From positions 12,494,732 to 12,558,731 of the forward strand of contig NC_079375.1 in assembly GCF_021018895.1 (NCBI RefSeq): a DNA stretch of 64,000 nucleotides, read 5' to 3'. The notes beneath the pieces are model-generated. The model made no database searches, was not told the origin of the DNA, and worked only from the letters and a program-made list of their open reading frames with translations. Positions 59,658 through 64,000 of this stretch are shown here, one piece after another (the first letter of the stretch is position 1; each line of letters opens with the position of its first letter). A program made the position numbers and the translations under genes. The stretch comes from Seriola aureovittata. Its lineage: Eukaryota > Chordata > Actinopteri > Carangiformes > Carangidae.

Positions 59658-59837
59658 CTCAAAAGGATATCTATGTTTTCACTCCCTCTTTTAACTTGCA
59701 ACACTTAAACTTGACTGCTATACAAATTTAATAGATGTTCTCACTTGTGAAAGAATAATTGCCCATCTGCTTTGAACAGCACTGAAGCACACAGCTAATT
59801 TGAACAAATGTAAATCAATACACTTTCATTAGAAAAA

Positions 59838-59846
<9 letters not shown>

Positions 59847-59868
<22 letters not shown>

Positions 59869-59870
59869 TA
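59847..59870. repeat. (TA)n microsatellite
   Basis: Twelve TA copies after an A-run. Confidence 0.95.
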
Positions 59871-60468
59871 AACATAGACCACAAATTAATTGAACAACAG
59901 CATGAATTCCCACACAGACCAAGGTGACGAATCACATATGGCTGAGAGTTAATGTGACAGTGAAAGCTTTTTCAAAGCAAGTACACACACAGATTAGTGA
60001 GGATCTACAAAGTCTATCGCAATCTGATAAGACTTGTGGTGTTCTCATTGGTGAGTGTCTCTGCTTTTATCTTCTACAACCGCTGAGCTTCTCTTATCAT
60101 GTGCAGCACAGTCTGGAATTCCAGCCTCTGATAATTGTCTCGTAATCTCTGGTTACCCAAGCAAAGAGTTAAACCAATGTGGACTGTAAAATATTTCACA
60201 AGCAGGCTCCCTATCTTACCTGTAGGTCACTAAAATTGCCATGATGGATCCTCTTAGTTCTGCACCTTTTGAATCTTTGTTGTTACCAGACCCCCTCAGC
60301 TAATTAAGCAATATCTTCTATTTATGATCAACTGGGAAATGGATAAAAACAGGGTTGAGTGTAACAGAGAAGCAATGGGAGGAGGCTACACAGGGAATAC
60401 ATAAAGCTGTAATTTGTACTGGGCACAGCCTGATGCAGCAAGAGCCTCATTGATTGCATTTCTCTAAA

Positions 60469-60857
60469 GTTGAAGGAATAGTTCGACCTTTTGGGAAATC
60501 CTCTTTGTTGCTGAGAGTTGAATGAGAAGATTGATATCACTCTCATGTCTGCATGATAAACATGAAGCCACAGCTAGATGCCACTTATGTTAGCTTAGCA
60601 TATAGGCTGTGTGAGTCTGTAGGTTTAACTCTTCATAGAGTTTGTATGGTTTAAACAAACTAGATACGGTATAATGTGTTAATTCATGAGCTGTAGCGAT
60701 GCCGCTAGGTGGATTTTTATTTTTTTTTAGCTTTTAACAGAGCCAGAGCAGTTCCCCCTGTTTCCGGTCTGACTAGTTTTTTGTACAGAGTGGTATCGGT
60801 CCTCTCATTTCATGGTAAAAATGCAGATAAGCGTACATCCTAAAATGATGTTGACCT
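60469..60857 (+). mobile_element. Family A element, copy 6
   Basis: Starts TGAAGGAATAGTTCGACC, passes TTGGGAAAT, GAATGAGAAGATTGATATCA and GTTAGCTTAGCATA, and ends in a worn terminal repeat (GATAAGCGTACATCCTAAAA). Similar length to copy 5 but more diverged. Confidence 0.65.
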
Positions 60858-60906
60858 CTAACACTCATGTGCTGTGTGGTTCCATTGAAAAAAATTGGGA
60901 AACTAT

Positions 60907-61470
60907 GGCTGCATCCACACTACTATGTACAACCACTTTTGCTACATTTACACCTGGCATCCGTACTTCTCCAAACGTTTTGAAGGACAAAAACTGAAAC
61001 TTTTGAAAACGCTGCTAGCTCCATTTTAGTTTGAAAACTCCAGGGTTTTGTTGTAGTCCTGACGGTCAGAAATGCAGACCTTTGGAAACAATGATGTAGA
61101 CACACAGTCGCTCCCTATTTCTGCTTATAAGCCTTGACTACCAATGGTGAAAGCAACAGGGATAACAAACTACAAGTGTCACTGACCTTGTTGTCTTTGC
61201 TAGCAGCTGTTGTGGAGTTAAATTCTGCATTTTAACTTGACAACTGCCTTTGCTGTAACTCATTTGTATTATTTTCTGCAACTAATGAACTGCAGAGTAG
61301 ACAACCTGCTTCTTGTTTATACCGGCTCACGTATGCCCAGTGTAGGTGAATGCTCATGTACATATAGGTTTCCAGGTGTGATTGTATGGGTCATTCTAAT
61401 ACAGAACTAAAACAGACGTCTGGAAAGAGATTGTTTTCGAATTTCGAAACGTATTAGTGTGGACGAAGCC
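60907..61470. mobile_element. MITE with GGCTGCATCCACACTACTA ends
   Basis: The left end GGCTGCATCCACACTACTA and the reverse complement of the right end GGCTTCGTCCACACTAATA form 19-bp inverted repeats with four mismatches. TAT is present on the outer side of both ends and may be a 3-bp target duplication. The 564-bp interior has no coding capacity. Confidence 0.7.
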
Positions 61471-62212
61471 TATTGCAGATTTCTGTGAATTATGCTAGCA
61501 CTAGCCTCTAAACTGTCATGACAACAGCTAACTGACATTTGAAGCAAATACCCCGCCCCCACTCGCTTTCAGCATTTTTCCTGTTGTCCTCCCCCCTCAT
61601 TGATCCATTTGATCAAAAACACAGTTAACAGATTAGGACTTATTTTGATGTGAAGCTCGACTGTAAAAATATATCTTAAAGGCCCATTAGATTTTATTTT
61701 TCATCTCTCACTGACATGGAGCCTGGAGGAATACAACTTGAGGGTGAGGTAAAGCTCTTCTGCCTTGATGCCAAGAGAAAGCAGAGGCAATGGTTGACCT
61801 TGTCCTTCTTTGCTGTTGGTCTGTGGGTTTGGGCCAGGGACAGGAACTCCCTGTACAGACACTGTGTCTGCGATTGCTGAAACTGCTCCACAGTAGAACG
61901 CTTTGTTCACTGCCACCAAGGAAAACCTAGACAACAAAAACACACACATTCTGGAAAAATGAACACTTGAGAGGGGTCGTTTTCTCCTCAAAACGTCTTG
62001 CTTGGATTTCAGTGGTAAATAATATTCCCTTCAGAAGGGAACAAAATCATGCAGCTTAACAAAAAGGCCCCGAGATAATACGTACATGACCTGTTGTTAT
62101 CAGACCATTAATCTAAATTTACAAGTAGTGAAGGGTTATGATGTCTTGCATTTTGTGTTGGAAAAAAAAAAAAAAGAGTGCATAACCACATTCTGACCTC
62201 CGTATGTGTGCC

Positions 62213-62278
62213 TGTGTGTGTGTGTGTGTGTGTTGTGTGTGTGTGTGTGGTGTGTGTGTGTGTGTGTGTGTGTGTGTG
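62213..62278. repeat. (GT)n microsatellite
   Basis: About 32 GT copies with two interruptions. Confidence 0.97.
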
Positions 62279-64000
62279 ACTGGAAGGGAAGCTTATAACT
62301 CTCTAAAAATTAAACAGTTTAAAGGATGTGTGGTTATTTGTATCACTTAGAAAAATCTTATCATGAGGCAGCCAGTGAAAATAACATTGATGTAGCAGTG
62401 TTATTTTTAGTCGTAAATCACACCGATTATTAGATTTTGAGCAGCTTTTACATAAATATAACCCGATACTGCCGCTATCTAAAGCTCAACAAAGCTCCTG
62501 AGACTGTATTCTTAAACACAAGATGTTTTGTAAACACATGCTAATAAAAGATTCATGCTACAGCAACAGTTAGTCCTGTGCAGGTGAAGAGCTACTTGGT
62601 GTTCATCATTTTTCATTCACTTCCAATCCAGCTGACCAAATATCACTGGCAAATAGTGTCGCTTCAATCATGGTGCCCCCAAAACTGATAGGTTATCCAA
62701 TTATGTGCGTTGATGCATTTCCTGTGAAGCTGGAACATTGCTCATGACCTTTTCTTGATAGAAATGAAATTTTCTCCCCCTCAGGCTAAACAAAATCTCA
62801 CAGTACTCCACCCTACGAGTGAGTCATGCTGGGATAGTCAAACAAGCCTACACGATGATGAATCTACAGACATTACTCCTTGAGAGGAGCTGTTTAGAAA
62901 TCAGCAACCATGCTCGCCGGTGTGTCACACGGCCCTCTCTGTACTGGCATGTCTCAGGGTTTTAGAGAGGTGTCGACCACAGGATGGAAAGTCCTTCTCT
63001 ACTCTTTGCTCGGTGTCTGAGAGCAGGTTATCTCTCCCTGCAGCATGCTGCCACGCGCCTGTTGCACCTGATTGTCTCATCGGCACATTCCAGGTGAGAT
63101 GGTCCAACAAGCCAGGACAGAGCGCCCAGACAGTGATACACTTGTTCAGCAGCCGCAGGTGTAGCTGCCCTCTTTTTCTGCGCACTCCCAGAGGTATTAG
63201 GAGTTCTGGAGGAGAAACGGAGAGTAATCTTATGGCAAGACAGGGGGAAAATCAATGACAAATGACTTGGCTTTTTCATGGAGCACAATAAGAAAAGAAC
63301 AGTGTTCATCTTATTGACCTATATCCCTGTCCATCATTCAAAGTAGATTCTAGAGTGAGAAATACATTCAAGTAACAGACTGAGGGGTGAAAATATCTGG
63401 CACTAGACATCAAGAGAGGTAATTTTTCAATATATACATTAATTCTGCCTCAACCCGTCAACTGGTTATTCAGTCTGAAAAATTGCCTGTAGTAGACTGC
63501 AATGTCTGGGGTTGGACAAAATAACATAAATACCTTGTGAATTGGTAAAATCCAATTCAACACCAGAAACTATAACTTGTGTATGTCCAGAAAAAAACAC
63601 TGAACATAGTCATCTTTAAACTTCAATGTATATGGCATTATTTATAAATCACTCATGAAACATGTACTGTGAAATTATAGGCTTGTACTGAGAATAAATA
63701 CTAATTAAAAAGTGAATCTTGAAATGTTCTAGTTTTTGAGACAAAGTTAACAGCCCTAAACACATCAAAAGTACATTATCTCAGATAGATAGCAAGTCTA
63801 TATGCATCCCTATATCTACATGGCAAATATTATAATTTGTTTTTATTATAATCATATGACATAATCGGTATACCAGAATATTTCAGGGTATTGTCAAGTC
63901 ATTGCCATTGTTATTTCTGTGTATGTATATGTGTCTGTCCTCCCTTTTTTGGCCTTTTTTTTCCTGATATATTATGTATTTCCTTATCTGAATCATGTTG

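Larger units (their letters stand above)
45951..64000. other. Gene-poor region downstream of snai2
   Basis: No recognisable coding exon in 18 kb. It contains family D (47663-48008), a LINE relic (50930-51260), a Harbinger-like relic (53464-53952), three family A copies (53985-54130, 57914-58303, 60469-60857), a MITE (60907-61470) and several simple repeats. Stretches such as 47200-47350, 48540-48740, 56600-56850 and 62600-62860 look unique and could be regulatory, but I cannot test conservation. Confidence 0.5.

Noticed and set aside
62920..63309. Overlapping 86-112 codon frames on both strands
   Set aside because: Both strands are open in a GC-richer stretch, with no recognisable domain in either.
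1..64000. tRNA, rRNA or microRNA genes
   Set aside because: I looked for tRNA A/B-box pairs and rRNA landmarks and saw none; microRNA hairpins cannot be judged by eye.

Overview
The window is vertebrate nuclear DNA, almost certainly from a spiny-rayed (percomorph) teleost. The evidence is intron-containing genes with GT-AG splice sites, low GC, many microsatellites, and several short inverted-repeat elements typical of fish genomes. All identifications come from reading the sequence by eye and comparing it with remembered protein families; no search was run.

Layout. Positions 1-4508 are an AT-rich satellite built from a 26-bp core and a 36-bp extended unit, running off the left edge. From 4509 to 8017 there is gene-free sequence flanking the end of sntg1. 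From 8018 to 28717, on the minus strand, lie 17 coding exons of gamma-1-syntrophin (sntg1). They splice in frame into a 525-residue protein with the syntrophin order split PH, PDZ, PH, syntrophin-unique tail. Its untranslated 5' part probably extends to a CpG-rich promoter near 38.4-38.85 kb. From 43701 to 45169, on the plus strand, three exons encode the complete 260-residue Slug repressor (snai2), with a poly(A) signal at 45927. The remaining 18 kb (45.95-64 kb) holds no recognisable gene, only transposon relics, simple repeats and unique sequence that may hold regulatory elements.

The two genes are divergent, about 5 kb apart promoter to promoter. Human SNAI2 and SNTG1 are also neighbours on chromosome 8, so the synteny supports both calls. 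Their products do not act together: Snai2 is a nuclear E-box repressor of neural crest and mesenchymal programmes, and gamma-1-syntrophin is a cytoplasmic adaptor of the dystrophin complex in neurons. A shared regulatory landscape is possible but not shown.

The mobile and repeat fraction is rich. It includes an inverted-repeat element family of at least six copies (one with clear TTAA target duplications), a second TTAA-flanked MITE, a palindromic MITE, a PIF/Harbinger-like relic with a fragment of a Myb-like ORF, a LINE reverse-transcriptase relic, a Tc1-like transposase relic, and nested copies of a repeat starting with a GGCTGCAACTA-type motif. I found no clear undescribed system. The items most worth a second look are the dimeric satellite, microsatellites placed immediately after sntg1 5' splice sites, and a repeat that carries CREB and DR1 nuclear-receptor motifs.
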